DNA from: a virus
DNA length: 64,000 bases
Reading direction: 5' to 3' (one strand)
IMG/VR virus record: IMGVR_UViG_3300021963_000038
Coordinates: 62,001-126,000 of that record
Shown here: positions 1 to 7,843 of the stretch, piece after piece
Numbering within the stretch: position 1 is the first letter of the stretch
Layout: each line of letters starts with the position of its first letter
Made by a program: the position numbers and the translations under genes
Notes under the pieces: generated by a model
What the model was told of the DNA's origin: nothing
Database searches by the model: none
Seen by the model: only the letters and a program-made list of their open reading frames with translations

Positions 1-1
1 T

Positions 2-124
2 GTTGCCGATGTTGTGGATGCCTTCAAAATTCATGGTACCGAAAACATCATGCGGGAAGTAAGTAAAAATACTTACATAAATCAAGAGCTTAGAGTGTTG
101 TTTTCTGGCAACAAGACGGCTTGA
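2..124 (+). CDS. 3' end of an unidentified protein (partial)
   Basis: An open frame enters from the left edge and ends at TGA 122-124, leaving about 40 residues that finish in FSGNKTA. I do not recognise the protein. Its stop codon lies inside the -35 hexamer of the next promoter, so the gene is packed directly against the following transcription unit. Confidence 0.6.
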   Translation, partial: VADVVDAFKIHGTENIMREVSKNTYINQELRVLFSGNKTA

Positions 125-149
125 CATTTCAGACTACCTGTGTTACAAT
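121..149 (+). promoter_or_regulatory. Sigma-70 promoter for the VWA protein gene
   Basis: TTGACA (121-126), a 17-base spacer and TACAAT (144-149) with the extended -10 triplet TGT before it. Transcription should start near 156, giving a leader of about 23 bases before the ATG at 179. The -35 overlaps the upstream stop codon. Confidence 0.85.
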
Positions 150-178
150 GGTCGTATTAAAAGTTAAATAGGTAAACT

Positions 179-2440
179 ATGCAAGATTATAGTGTCGAAT
201 CAAAATCACAATTAGCGAAGTTGCTCGCTACTGAAAACCTGACTATTCAACACCAAAAAATCAGAACCGCAAAATTCGATACAGCGAATCGTGTTCTGTA
301 TTGTCCAATTTGGGATAATATGACTGGTGATTTGTATGACCTTTTGTTAGGTCACGAAGTTGGTCATGCTTTATATACACCTAAAGATGGATGGCATGAT
401 GCTGTTTGTGATAAAGGTGAAAATTACAAACGATTCCTTAATGTGATTGAAGATGCTCGCATTGAGAAAAAAGTCAAACGCAAATATCCAGGTATTCGTA
501 AATCATTTATTAATGGTTATGCTAACCTTTTAGAACGTGATTTTTTCGGCATCAAAAATAAAAATGTAAATGATTTGGCATTTATCGACCGCTTGAACCT
601 TTATACAAAAGGCGGTACAATGTTGGGTATTGCCTTTGATGAAAAAGAAAAAACATTGCTTGCTAAAGTTGAAGCAGTTGAAACATGGACTGATGTTTTA
701 AATGTTTGTTCTGAAATTTTTGATTACTCAAAAGATGAACAATCGAAAAAACAAATCTTTTCACCATATGATGATTTTGAAGATTACGAAGATAATTATG
801 GTGATGATGAAGAAATTGATGATGATTATGATGTTGAAGATTCTGATGAAGAATCAGATGATGAAAAACAAAATGTAAATTCGTCTGATGGTGATGCTGA
901 AGAAACCGATGAAGAATTGGATGAAAAACAAAATGTCTTAAATCGTGAAAAGAATTCTAAAGCATTGGGTGAAGAAAGTGAAAAATTCGAACCCGATTGT
1001 GTTACTGATGAAGCATTTAGGCAGAATGAAGATAAATTACTTTCAGAAAAATGCCGTGATTTCCGTTACATGAATGTGCCTAAGTTGGTGAATCCCAAAT
1101 CTGTGTATACAGGTTACAAACGTGTTCACGAATTAATGGAAAAACATTTCAAAGAATACAATCCAGTAACTTATACGGATGGTACAGTTGATAAATTGGT
1201 GAAAGAATTCAAATCTCAAAATGAAAGATACATTTCATTATTGGCAAAAGAATTCGAAATGAAGAAGGCTGCAAAATCTTACTCTAAGGCCAAAATCTCC
1301 GATACTGGTGATATTGATATCAATAAACTTTACAAGTATCAAGTTGAAGATAATATCTTCCGTAAAATGACGGTTCTACCAAAAGGTAAATCTCACGGTT
1401 TGGTTTTGTTACTTGATAAATCTGGTTCGATGCGTGATAACATGAGTGGTTCTATCGAACAGATTTTGGTTCTAACCGCATTTTGCCGTAAAGTAAATAT
1501 TCCTTTTACTGTTTACGCTTTTAGTGATTATGACCATGCTCGCCGTATGGATGTAAGTGATGATGTTTTTGATAAAGAAAAAAATGTTGCGGCTTTCAGT
1601 AGAAATTCTGGTGAGATGGAACTAGGAGATGTTTATTTGCGTGAGTATTTGAATTCTACAATGAAAACTTCCGAGTATAATCGTTGTGTTAAGAATATGA
1701 TTTTGCTTGCCAATGCATACAATGTTTCATATAATACTCGCACACATTTTTCAATTCCACCATCAGAAGGTCTTGGTATGACTCCTCTGATTCAATCAAT
1801 CTTTGCAATTCAACCTGCAATCAGTAAATTCAAAGTGAAAAATAATCTTGACATTGTGAATTTAATTGTTGTGCATGATGGTGATGCCGATAGTTGTGGT
1901 TATCATTTGTATTATGATACTCAAAAAGAAAAAATGTCATGGAGTGGTTGGTCCCATGAGCGTGAAAATGTTTTCATTGCTGATAACAGTATTAAGTTTC
2001 AAATGAAATTGAATTCTGAAGTTAAGTATAGTGGTGAAGCATTGCGTGAAGCGGCATTTGAGTGGTTGAAAAAGAAAACTGGTGCTCGCATTTTTGGTTT
2101 CTTTATTACATCAAAAAATCGCCGTAGGTTGTACAATGACATTATGGTGAAATACAGAAATGAAAAAGGTGAATCAGTTAATAAAGGTTATGTTTGCCAT
2201 GAAGTAAAAATGTTGGCAACAAAAGTCAAGAAAGAAAAATTTCTAGAATCGTACAATGCTGGTTACAATCGTTTCTACCTGTTGCCTTCTGGTGAAGATT
2301 TGAAAATTGAAAATGAAGAACTTGAAGTTGATGGTAAATTTACCGCCAACAAATTGAAAAACGCTTTTATGAAATTCAATAAAAGGCGGCAAGTGAATCG
2401 TGTGTTGGTGTCAAAATTCATTGCAGGTATTGCTTCCTAG
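179..2440 (+). CDS. VWA-domain protein with HExxH motif (CobT-like partner of a MoxR ATPase)
   Basis: A 753-residue protein. An HEVGH motif at residues 59-63 matches the zinc-metallopeptidase signature HExxH, with acidic residues near 91-92 as possible further ligands. A very acidic linker (about residues 195-265) leads to a C-terminal von Willebrand A domain whose MIDAS motif DKSGS lies near 412-416. CobT-type VWA proteins work with MoxR/CobS-type AAA+ ATPases, and such an ATPase is the next gene, so the two probably form a chaperone or remodelling pair. The target is unknown. Cobalt chelation is unlikely because no other cobalamin gene is present. Weak SD AGGT precedes the start. The VWA call is firm; peptidase activity is inferred from the motif only. 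Confidence 0.8.
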   Translation: MQDYSVESKSQLAKLLATENLTIQHQKIRTAKFDTANRVLYCPIWDNMTGDLYDLLLGHEVGHALYTPKDGWHDAVCDKGENYKRFLNVIEDARIEKKVKRKYPGIRKSFINGYANLLERDFFGIKNKNVNDLAFIDRLNLYTKGGTMLGIAFDEKEKTLLAKVEAVETWTDVLNVCSEIFDYSKDEQSKKQIFSPYDDFEDYEDNYGDDEEIDDDYDVEDSDEESDDEKQNVNSSDGDAEETDEELDEKQNVLNREKNSKALGEESEKFEPDCVTDEAFRQNEDKLLSEKCRDFRYMNVPKLVNPKSVYTGYKRVHELMEKHFKEYNPVTYTDGTVDKLVKEFKSQNERYISLLAKEFEMKKAAKSYSKAKISDTGDIDINKLYKYQVEDNIFRKMTVLPKGKSHGLVLLLDKSGSMRDNMSGSIEQILVLTAFCRKVNIPFTVYAFSDYDHARRMDVSDDVFDKEKNVAAFSRNSGEMELGDVYLREYLNSTMKTSEYNRCVKNMILLANAYNVSYNTRTHFSIPPSEGLGMTPLIQSIFAIQPAISKFKVKNNLDIVNLIVVHDGDADSCGYHLYYDTQKEKMSWSGWSHERENVFIADNSIKFQMKLNSEVKYSGEALREAAFEWLKKKTGARIFGFFITSKNRRRLYNDIMVKYRNEKGESVNKGYVCHEVKMLATKVKKEKFLESYNAGYNRFYLLPSGEDLKIENEELEVDGKFTANKLKNAFMKFNKRRQVNRVLVSKFIAGIAS

Positions 2441-2464
2441 TCTGTTGTTTTTATGCAACAGACT
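2439..2464 (+). other. Hairpin after the VWA gene
   Basis: A 9-bp perfect stem (AGTCTGTTG with CAACAGACT, 8-base loop) starts at the stop codon. No U-tract follows; the -35 box of the next promoter begins three bases later. It may stabilise the transcript 3' end or terminate weakly. Confidence 0.4.
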
Positions 2465-2466
2465 GG

Positions 2467-2495
2467 TTGACAATGTGATGGTTTTGTGTTATAAT
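2467..2495 (+). promoter_or_regulatory. Consensus sigma-70 promoter for the MoxR-like ATPase gene
   Basis: Perfect TTGACA (2467-2472), 17-base spacer and perfect TATAAT (2490-2495), with TGT forming an extended -10. This matches the sigma-70 consensus at all twelve positions. The leader to the ATG at 2531 carries SD TTGGAG at 2515-2520. Confidence 0.93.
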
Positions 2496-2530
2496 GGTGT
2501 TATCTTAGTTGAAATTGGAGTTTTTATATT

Positions 2531-3730
2531 ATGAGTAAGCGTGCCGAAGTGAAAGAAAAATTTATGTCTGCCTTGATTGCTACTGGCAAACAAAATGTTA
2601 CTTTCGAAGAAATTAAACAAATTTGTGATAAAGAAGATATTTCTCATCCTTATTGGTTTACTAATGATGTTGCAAATCGTTTGAAGCGTGGTGTATACAA
2701 AGTACCTTCAACTTCAGCCGTTTCACAATCAACAACAATCGATTTACAAGCTCAGGTGATTCAAATGCCAAAACAAGAAACAAAAACTGGTAATAGAATT
2801 ACTAGCGTCATCACACAACTCGAAACTGAAAATTTAGTTCCATCAGTTTACAAGAATTATGTTCCTTTCGGACACTATGAAGATTTGATTAAAATTATTG
2901 CATCAAATGGATTTTTTCCTATTTTCATTACAGGTAATTCTGGCAATGGCAAAACAATGTCAGTTGAACAGGCTTGTGCTAAACTGAAACGCAAATTCGT
3001 TTGTGTTTCAATGACACCTGAAACCGATGAAAGTGATTTGCTTGGCAATTATGTTTTGATTAATGGTCAAATGGAATGGCGTGATGGTCCCGTTACTGTT
3101 GCGGCTCGTCAAGGTGCTGTTTTGTGTATCGATGAAATTGATTATGGTGCTCAGAACCTTTCTTCTTTGCAACGTGTACTTGAAGGCAAACCTTTCTTGT
3201 TGAAGAAAAAGAATGAGATTGTTTATCCTACTCAAGGTTTTACAATCGTAGCTACTGCCAATACCAAAGGTAAAGGTTCAGAAGATGGTCGTTATATGTT
3301 CACCAATGTATTGAACGAAGCTTTCTTGGAACGATTCTTGAATACCTATGAACAACAATGGCCTCCAGTAAACATTGAGCGTAAAATTCTAAAGAAAGAA
3401 TTGAATGCCGTTGCCAAATCTGACGATGAATTTGCCGAGAAACTTGTTACTTGGGCTGATGTTATTCGTAAAACCTTTGATGATGGCGGTCTTGATGAAG
3501 TGATTTCTACTCGCCGTTTGGTTCACATTATCAAAACTTATGGTGTGTTTGGTGATAAAATGAAATCGATTGAGTTATGCCTGAATCGTTTCGATACCGA
3601 TACCAAAATGTCATTCTTAGATTTGTACACCAAAGTTGATGCGGGTGCAAATACCGAAACTCTGATAGCAGAAACAATGGCTACACCTGAAGTTGATGAA
3701 AAAGATGAAGAAGAAGAACTTCCTTTCTAA
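2531..3730 (+). CDS. MoxR/CobS-like AAA+ ATPase
   Basis: A 399-residue AAA+ protein. Walker A GNSGNGKT lies near residues 135-142 and Walker B VLCIDEID near 197-204, followed by a sensor region with ATANTKGKG. The C-terminus is acidic (DEKDEEEELPF). The short N-terminal region may be an adaptor. MoxR/CobS ATPases act as rings that remodel clients through a VWA partner, which here is encoded just upstream. The gene has its own consensus promoter, so it may be made in different amounts from the VWA protein. Aquatic T4-like phages often carry cobS-like genes. The client protein is not evident. Confidence 0.85.
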   Translation: MSKRAEVKEKFMSALIATGKQNVTFEEIKQICDKEDISHPYWFTNDVANRLKRGVYKVPSTSAVSQSTTIDLQAQVIQMPKQETKTGNRITSVITQLETENLVPSVYKNYVPFGHYEDLIKIIASNGFFPIFITGNSGNGKTMSVEQACAKLKRKFVCVSMTPETDESDLLGNYVLINGQMEWRDGPVTVAARQGAVLCIDEIDYGAQNLSSLQRVLEGKPFLLKKKNEIVYPTQGFTIVATANTKGKGSEDGRYMFTNVLNEAFLERFLNTYEQQWPPVNIERKILKKELNAVAKSDDEFAEKLVTWADVIRKTFDDGGLDEVISTRRLVHIIKTYGVFGDKMKSIELCLNRFDTDTKMSFLDLYTKVDAGANTETLIAETMATPEVDEKDEEEELPF

Positions 3731-3751
3731 AATTTAATTTGTTCGGCACTT

Positions 3752-3779
3752 GACCCATCGGCAACGATGGGTCTTTTTT
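3752..3779 (+). terminator. Intrinsic terminator after the ATPase gene
   Basis: A 9-bp stem (GACCCATCG with CGATGGGTC) with a GCAA tetraloop is followed directly by six T. This is a textbook rho-independent terminator. The next promoter starts about 20 bases later. Confidence 0.92.
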
Positions 3780-3800
3780 ACTTATTTACCTGTAAAAGTG

Positions 3801-3829
3801 TTGACTTACTTGTTTCGGTAGTATATAAT
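3801..3829 (+). promoter_or_regulatory. Sigma-70 promoter for the small winged-helix gene
   Basis: TTGACT (3801-3806), 17-base spacer, TATAAT (3824-3829). It gives the 3912 gene its own transcript, with a leader of roughly 75 bases. Confidence 0.88.
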
Positions 3830-3849
3830 ATGTAAAGAATCTGAGAGTT

Positions 3850-3884
3850 GAATCACCTCTTTGATACTATTTTAATCGTGATTC
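3850..3884 (+). promoter_or_regulatory. Leader with inverted repeat and a shared 16-base element
   Basis: GAATCAC (3850-3856) can pair with GTGATTC (3878-3884). The loop contains ATACTATTTTAATCGT (3864-3879), which recurs exactly at 58171-58186 in another leader. This may be an operator, RNA-protein site or stability element. The function is inferred. Confidence 0.4.
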
Positions 3885-3911
3885 GTTTTTAAAACTATGG
3901 AGTTTTTTATT

Positions 3912-4184
3912 ATGTCAGCAAAGCAAAAAATCTTATCTTACCTTTCTAAAGAAGGTTCTTACAACACTTTGACCGCAAACAAGATGCAGTCAGTTTTTGG
4001 TGTTGCAAATCCTTCCGCAACCATCAATGAGTTGCGTAACGAAGGTCATGCAATCTACTTGAACACTCGCATCAATGCGAATGGTCAGAAAGTTGCCTTC
4101 TATCGCCTTGGTACTCCTACTAAGCGTATGGTTGCAGCAGGTATTGCCGCAATCCGTTCACAAGGTGAACGTGCATTTGCCTAA
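3912..4184 (+). CDS. Small winged-helix/HTH DNA-binding-like protein
   Basis: A 90-residue protein beginning MSAKQKILSYLSKEG. The upstream in-frame ATG at 3897 is part of the SD (ATGGAG), so the ATG at 3912, nine bases after GGAG, is the better start. Helix-turn-helix-like layout is seen in residues about 3-55 (LTANKMQSVFGVANPSATIN, then a wing ending in VAFYRLG). Many phages carry such HTH_39-like proteins. The basic, alanine-rich C-terminus could also contact nucleic acid. The gene is monocistronic with a strong promoter and terminator, suggesting abundant early expression. A regulator or DNA-coating role is inferred. Confidence 0.7.
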   Translation: MSAKQKILSYLSKEGSYNTLTANKMQSVFGVANPSATINELRNEGHAIYLNTRINANGQKVAFYRLGTPTKRMVAAGIAAIRSQGERAFA

Positions 4185-4202
4185 TTAGAGGCGAATAGTC
4201 AG

Positions 4203-4240
4203 AAAAGGAGAGATATATATTAGTATCTCTCCTTTTTTTT
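4203..4240 (+). terminator. Intrinsic terminator after the winged-helix gene
   Basis: A 13-bp stem (AAAAGGAGAGATA with TATCTCTCCTTTT, 8-base loop) runs into eight consecutive T (4233-4240). Confidence 0.93.
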
Positions 4241-4257
4241 TATTTTATGGACACATT

Positions 4258-5073
4258 ATGGAAATTCAAGTAAACGTAGATGATTTGAAGAAACACAAAT
4301 TATTCATTGCTACACCGATGTATGGTGGTATGGCACACGGGCTTTATGTTAAATCATGCCTAGATTTGCAAACTACTATGACACGATATGGTATTGAAAC
4401 TAAATTTTCATTTCTTTTCAATGAATCATTAATTACAAGAGCTCGCAACTATCTTGTTGATGAGTTTCTCCGTACAGATTACACACACCTTTTGTTTATC
4501 GATTCTGATATTCATTACTCACCCCAAGATATTATTGCACTTCTAGCATTAGACAAAGATGTTATTGGTGGACCTTATCCTAAAAAATCAATCAACTGGA
4601 ACAACGTAGCTGAAACTGCCCGTAAACATCCAAACCTAGAACCAAGAGAACTTGAAAACTTGGTTGGTGAATATGTTTTCAACGTAGTTAAAGGTACATC
4701 ACAATTTCAAGTTTCTGAACCACTTCAAGTTATGGAAATTGGAACAGGTCATATGTTAATCAAACGCCATGTGTTCGATAAAATGGCAGAAGCTTATCCT
4801 TTGATTCGTTACAAACCAGACCATGTTGGTCAAGCTAACTTTGATGGTTCACGTTACATTCATGCTTACTTTGATACTGTCATTGACACTAAAGAAAGTA
4901 TGACTGGAGGCGGTTCTGAACGGTACCTATCAGAAGATTATATGTTCTGTCAAATGTGGCGTAAGATTGGTGGAGAAATTTATCTCTGTCCATGGATGCG
5001 TACACAACACATCGGCACATATGCATTTACTGGTAATATGCCAGCTGTAGCTCAGTATACTGGTCGTCTATGA
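4258..5073 (+). CDS. GT-A type glycosyltransferase-like protein
   Basis: A 271-residue protein starting MEIQVNVDDLKK. The N-terminal half resembles a GT-A nucleotide-sugar fold: FIATPMYGG, then LLFIDSDIHY near residue 80, where DSD is the usual metal/nucleotide-binding DxD. IGTGHMLIKR and SEDYMFCQM are typical of the acceptor half, with E-D as a candidate catalytic pair. No SD is obvious before the start. Its stop overlaps the next start by four bases (ATGA). Substrate is unknown; it might glucosylate DNA or a surface sugar, but nothing here decides this. Confidence 0.65.
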   Translation: MEIQVNVDDLKKHKLFIATPMYGGMAHGLYVKSCLDLQTTMTRYGIETKFSFLFNESLITRARNYLVDEFLRTDYTHLLFIDSDIHYSPQDIIALLALDKDVIGGPYPKKSINWNNVAETARKHPNLEPRELENLVGEYVFNVVKGTSQFQVSEPLQVMEIGTGHMLIKRHVFDKMAEAYPLIRYKPDHVGQANFDGSRYIHAYFDTVIDTKESMTGGGSERYLSEDYMFCQMWRKIGGEIYLCPWMRTQHIGTYAFTGNMPAVAQYTGRL

Positions 5074-5681
5074 TTATCGGGCTGGTAGGTTTTATCGGTT
5101 CTGGTAAAGGAACAGTTGGTGACCTCCTTGAGGTTCATGGATTCACCAAAGATAGTTTTGCCAAACCTTTGAAAGATGCCTGCTCAATAATGTTTGGCTG
5201 GCCAAGAGAGTTACTAGAGGGTGATACTGAAGTTTCTCGAAAGTGGCGTGAAGAACCTGATTCTTTTTGGAGTGAAAAATTTGGTTATACTTTCACGCCA
5301 CGATTGGCATTACAGTTGATGGGTACAGAAGCTGGTAGAAATGTATTCCACCAAGATGTTTGGGTTATCTCATTATTGAATCGTGCAAAAGGTAAAGATG
5401 TTGTTGTTACCGATGTTCGATTTAAGAATGAGATAAATTACATTCAACAGAATGGTGGAATAATTGTGCGTGTTAAGCGAGGTGAAGAACCTGAATGGTA
5501 TAAACTCGCAGAAGATGCCTCTGCTGGTTTCTCATCAGCTATTATGGGAATGAAAGACAAAGGCATACACCAGTCGGAATGGGACTGGATTGGTTCTGAT
5601 TTTAATTATACCATAGACAACGATGGTACAGTTAATGAACTAGGCAATAAAGTGAAAGAGCTGTTGCAATTCATTCGTTAA
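5070..5681 (+). CDS. 1: Deoxynucleoside monophosphate kinase (T4 gp1-like)
   Basis: A 203-residue P-loop kinase. The N-terminus GLVGFIGSGKGTVGDLL holds the Walker A motif (GFIGSGKGT), and VVVTDVRFKNE gives the strand leading to the substrate and base-binding region. T4 gp1 phosphorylates dGMP, dTMP and 5-hydroxymethyl-dCMP to diphosphates, supplying the replisome. The start overlaps the preceding stop by four bases. The promoter for the clamp gene lies inside its 3' end. Confidence 0.85.
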   Translation: MIIGLVGFIGSGKGTVGDLLEVHGFTKDSFAKPLKDACSIMFGWPRELLEGDTEVSRKWREEPDSFWSEKFGYTFTPRLALQLMGTEAGRNVFHQDVWVISLLNRAKGKDVVVTDVRFKNEINYIQQNGGIIVRVKRGEEPEWYKLAEDASAGFSSAIMGMKDKGIHQSEWDWIGSDFNYTIDNDGTVNELGNKVKELLQFIR

Positions 5682-5692
5682 TGTTGTATAAT
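5664..5692 (+). promoter_or_regulatory. Sigma-70 promoter for the sliding clamp operon
   Basis: TTGCAA (5664-5669), 17-base spacer, TATAAT (5687-5692). The -35 lies inside the dNMP kinase gene. The leader to ATG 5722 contains SD GTGGAG. Confidence 0.85.
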
Positions 5693-5721
5693 GATTTATA
5701 TTATTTTTTTGTGGAGAAATT

Positions 5722-6408
5722 ATGAAACTGTCTAATGACACCTTGAGTGTATTAAAAAACTTTGGTAACATCAATCAAGGTATCTACTTCAAGAAAGGTA
5801 AAGTCCTAAAGACTGTATCTTCTGGTAAGAATATCTTGGCCGAAGTTACCATCAATGAAGAAATTCCTGCCAACTTTGGCGTTTACAACTTAAACGAATT
5901 TCTTTCTGTTGTATCTTTACACAAAGATACTCCATCTTTTGAGTTTACTGAAAAGTCTGCTGTTATCATTGGTAACAAAGGTCGTAGTAAAACCAATTAT
6001 CGTTTCTGTGAACCAACTATGCTTACGGTTCCACCAGAGAAACAACTGCAAATGCCTACACCTGAAATCTCATTTGAGATGACTGCTGAAGATTTTGATT
6101 GGATTTTGCGTAGTGCATCTGTTCTAGGTTCACCACAAATTGCAATTGAATCTGATGGTGAAACAGTTAACATTATTACACTTGATACCTCAAATGATGC
6201 AGCTCATACTGATGCGCTTGAAATTACAAAAGGTAATGGTGATAAGTATCGTATGATTTTTAAGACTGAAAACATCACCAAAGTTTTGGCTGGTGGTTAT
6301 GATGTTCAAATTTCCTCTAAAGGTATTTCACACTTCAAAAACAAGAAAATTGCTTTACAGTATTGGATTACAACTGAGGCTGGTTCTAAGTTTGAAAAGG
6401 CAAAATGA
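5722..6408 (+). CDS. 45: DNA polymerase sliding clamp gp45
   Basis: A 228-residue protein matching T4 gp45 in size and order of segments: MKLSNDTLSVLKNFGNINQG at the start, and a C-terminal FKTENITKVLAGGYDVQISS stretch. The trimeric clamp tethers gp43 to DNA and, in T4, also activates late transcription with gp33/gp55. It begins the operon 45-(63 aa)-44-(membrane)-(PD-ExK)-62-regA, led by its own promoter. SD GTGGAGAAA precedes the start. Confidence 0.92.
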   Translation: MKLSNDTLSVLKNFGNINQGIYFKKGKVLKTVSSGKNILAEVTINEEIPANFGVYNLNEFLSVVSLHKDTPSFEFTEKSAVIIGNKGRSKTNYRFCEPTMLTVPPEKQLQMPTPEISFEMTAEDFDWILRSASVLGSPQIAIESDGETVNIITLDTSNDAAHTDALEITKGNGDKYRMIFKTENITKVLAGGYDVQISSKGISHFKNKKIALQYWITTEAGSKFEKAK

Positions 6409-6596
6409 TGGGTGAAGTAAGAACTTGGGTTGACAAAACAGAATATATTTCTGTATTGAAAAAAGAAATTGAAGTTTTGAAAACCAAATACAAACCACAT
6501 GAAGAAGGTACTGGTCATTTCAATACCGCAATTTCTGTCTTACAATCTCGCATAGAAGAAATTGAAAATGAATTGAACTGGCCATTTCCAAATTAA
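6405..6596 (+). CDS. Small coiled-coil protein of unknown function
   Basis: A 63-residue protein overlapping the clamp stop by four bases. Heptad-like VLKKEIEVLKTKYK and ISVLQSRIEEIENEL predict coiled coil. The ATG doublet at the start leaves 6405 or 6408 possible. I do not recognise a family. Its position between clamp and clamp loader suggests a replication accessory, but that is inference. Confidence 0.65.
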   Translation: MMGEVRTWVDKTEYISVLKKEIEVLKTKYKPHEEGTGHFNTAISVLQSRIEEIENELNWPFPN

Positions 6597-6632
6597 TGCG
6601 AATTATATTATATATTATGAAAGAGGTGAATT

Positions 6633-7562
6633 GTGGAACATTTATTGTGGACGGAGAAGTATCGCCCTAAAAATATTGAAGATTGTATTCTTCCTGAACG
6701 CCTAAAGAAACCGTTTCAGGAGTATGTTTCTCAGAAGAACATACCTAATCTTCTACTTACTGGCGGTGCAGGCGTTGGTAAGACTACTGTGGCGAAAGCC
6801 ATGTGTAATGAAATCGGTTGTGATTTTATGGTCATCAATGGTTCTGATGAGAACGGCATTGATATGGTCAGAAACAAAATCACCAACTATGCATCGTCTA
6901 TGTCTTTTGCTGGTGGTCGTAAAGTTATCATCATTGATGAGGCTGACTATCTATCTGCAAATGCTCAGGCGGCATTTAGAAATGCAATTGAAGAATTTGC
7001 AGTCAATTGTTCATTTATCTTCACCTGTAATTTCAAAAACAAAATCATCGAACCATTGCACAGTCGATGTGCCGTTATTGAGTTTGGCCTTAAAGCCTCT
7101 GAGAAGTCATCTATGGCAGGTCAATTCTTTAAACGAATTCAAACGATTCTGGCAACTGAAGAAATCACATATGAAACACCTGTTGTTGCTGAGTTAATCA
7201 AGAAACACTTTCCTGATTTTCGCCGTGTCATTAATGAACTACAACGATTCTCAAAATTTGGTAACATCGATACTGGTGTTCTATCACAGATTGTTGATGT
7301 ATCACTTAGTGATATTATTAAATTTATCAAAGATAAAGATTTTGGTGCAATTCGTAAATGGGTCGCAAGCAATGATGTTGACCCAGCATCACTCTATCGT
7401 AAACTATATGACAACTTGTATGAAGTATTGAAACCTCAATCCATTCCACAAGCAGTTGTTATTCTAGCCGATTATCAATACAAACAGGCATTTGTTGCAG
7501 ACCAAGAAATTAATCTTGTGGCTTGCTTGACTGAATTGATGGTGTCTTTGGAGTTTAAGTGA
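6633..7562 (+). CDS. 44: Clamp loader ATPase subunit gp44
   Basis: A 309-residue AAA+ protein starting at GTG with SD AAGAGG. Features in order: WTEKYRPKNIEDCILP at the N-terminus, Walker A GGAGVGKTT near residues 43-51, Walker B VIIIDEADYL near 99-108, and the arginine-finger SRC motif near 143. With gp62 it forms the 4:1 loader that opens gp45. The GTG start and start/stop overlap with the next gene suggest translational tuning, as in T4 where RegA regulates this operon. Confidence 0.93.
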   Translation: MEHLLWTEKYRPKNIEDCILPERLKKPFQEYVSQKNIPNLLLTGGAGVGKTTVAKAMCNEIGCDFMVINGSDENGIDMVRNKITNYASSMSFAGGRKVIIIDEADYLSANAQAAFRNAIEEFAVNCSFIFTCNFKNKIIEPLHSRCAVIEFGLKASEKSSMAGQFFKRIQTILATEEITYETPVVAELIKKHFPDFRRVINELQRFSKFGNIDTGVLSQIVDVSLSDIIKFIKDKDFGAIRKWVASNDVDPASLYRKLYDNLYEVLKPQSIPQAVVILADYQYKQAFVADQEINLVACLTELMVSLEFK

Positions 7563-7843
7563 TTAAAATCTTTACACCAACCATAGAATGGATTCGTAAT
7601 GACTATGCTAGTAATCGTTTTCGCTTTTGTGTTGAGTTGTTTGCTTGGTTTATATCTATCGGGTGTAGCATTACGATGGCGGCCACAGTACCACATCCAC
7701 CCCTACTTGTTCTCTATCCTATATGGATTACTGGTTGCATTTTGTACGCTTGGGCTGCTTATACTAGGAAATCTTTTGGGATGTTGGCTAACTATGTCTT
7801 GTTGACTACAATTGATACAATTGGCCTAGTGAGAATGTTATGA
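7559..7843 (+). CDS. Three-helix membrane protein in the clamp-loader operon
   Basis: A 94-residue protein starting at GTG (GTGA overlap with gp44 stop) and ending in an ATGA overlap with the next gene, which fixes this frame over a hydrophobic alternative at 7599. Three membrane spans are seen (about residues 24-43, 47-66 and 74-92). The same kind of short protein sits after gp44 in cyanophage genomes as far as I recall. Function is unknown; a membrane anchor for the replisome is possible but unproven. Confidence 0.75.
   Translation: MIKIFTPTIEWIRNDYASNRFRFCVELFAWFISIGCSITMAATVPHPPLLVLYPIWITGCILYAWAAYTRKSFGMLANYVLLTTIDTIGLVRML

Noticed and set aside
6724-7197. 157-residue frame inside gp44 in another frame
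   Set aside because: Overlaps the clear AAA+ gene and has an unnatural Leu/Ser-rich composition.
7599-7805. Hydrophobic 68-residue frame inside the membrane protein gene
   Set aside because: The 7559 frame has start/stop overlaps with both neighbours; this one has none and looks like its shadow.
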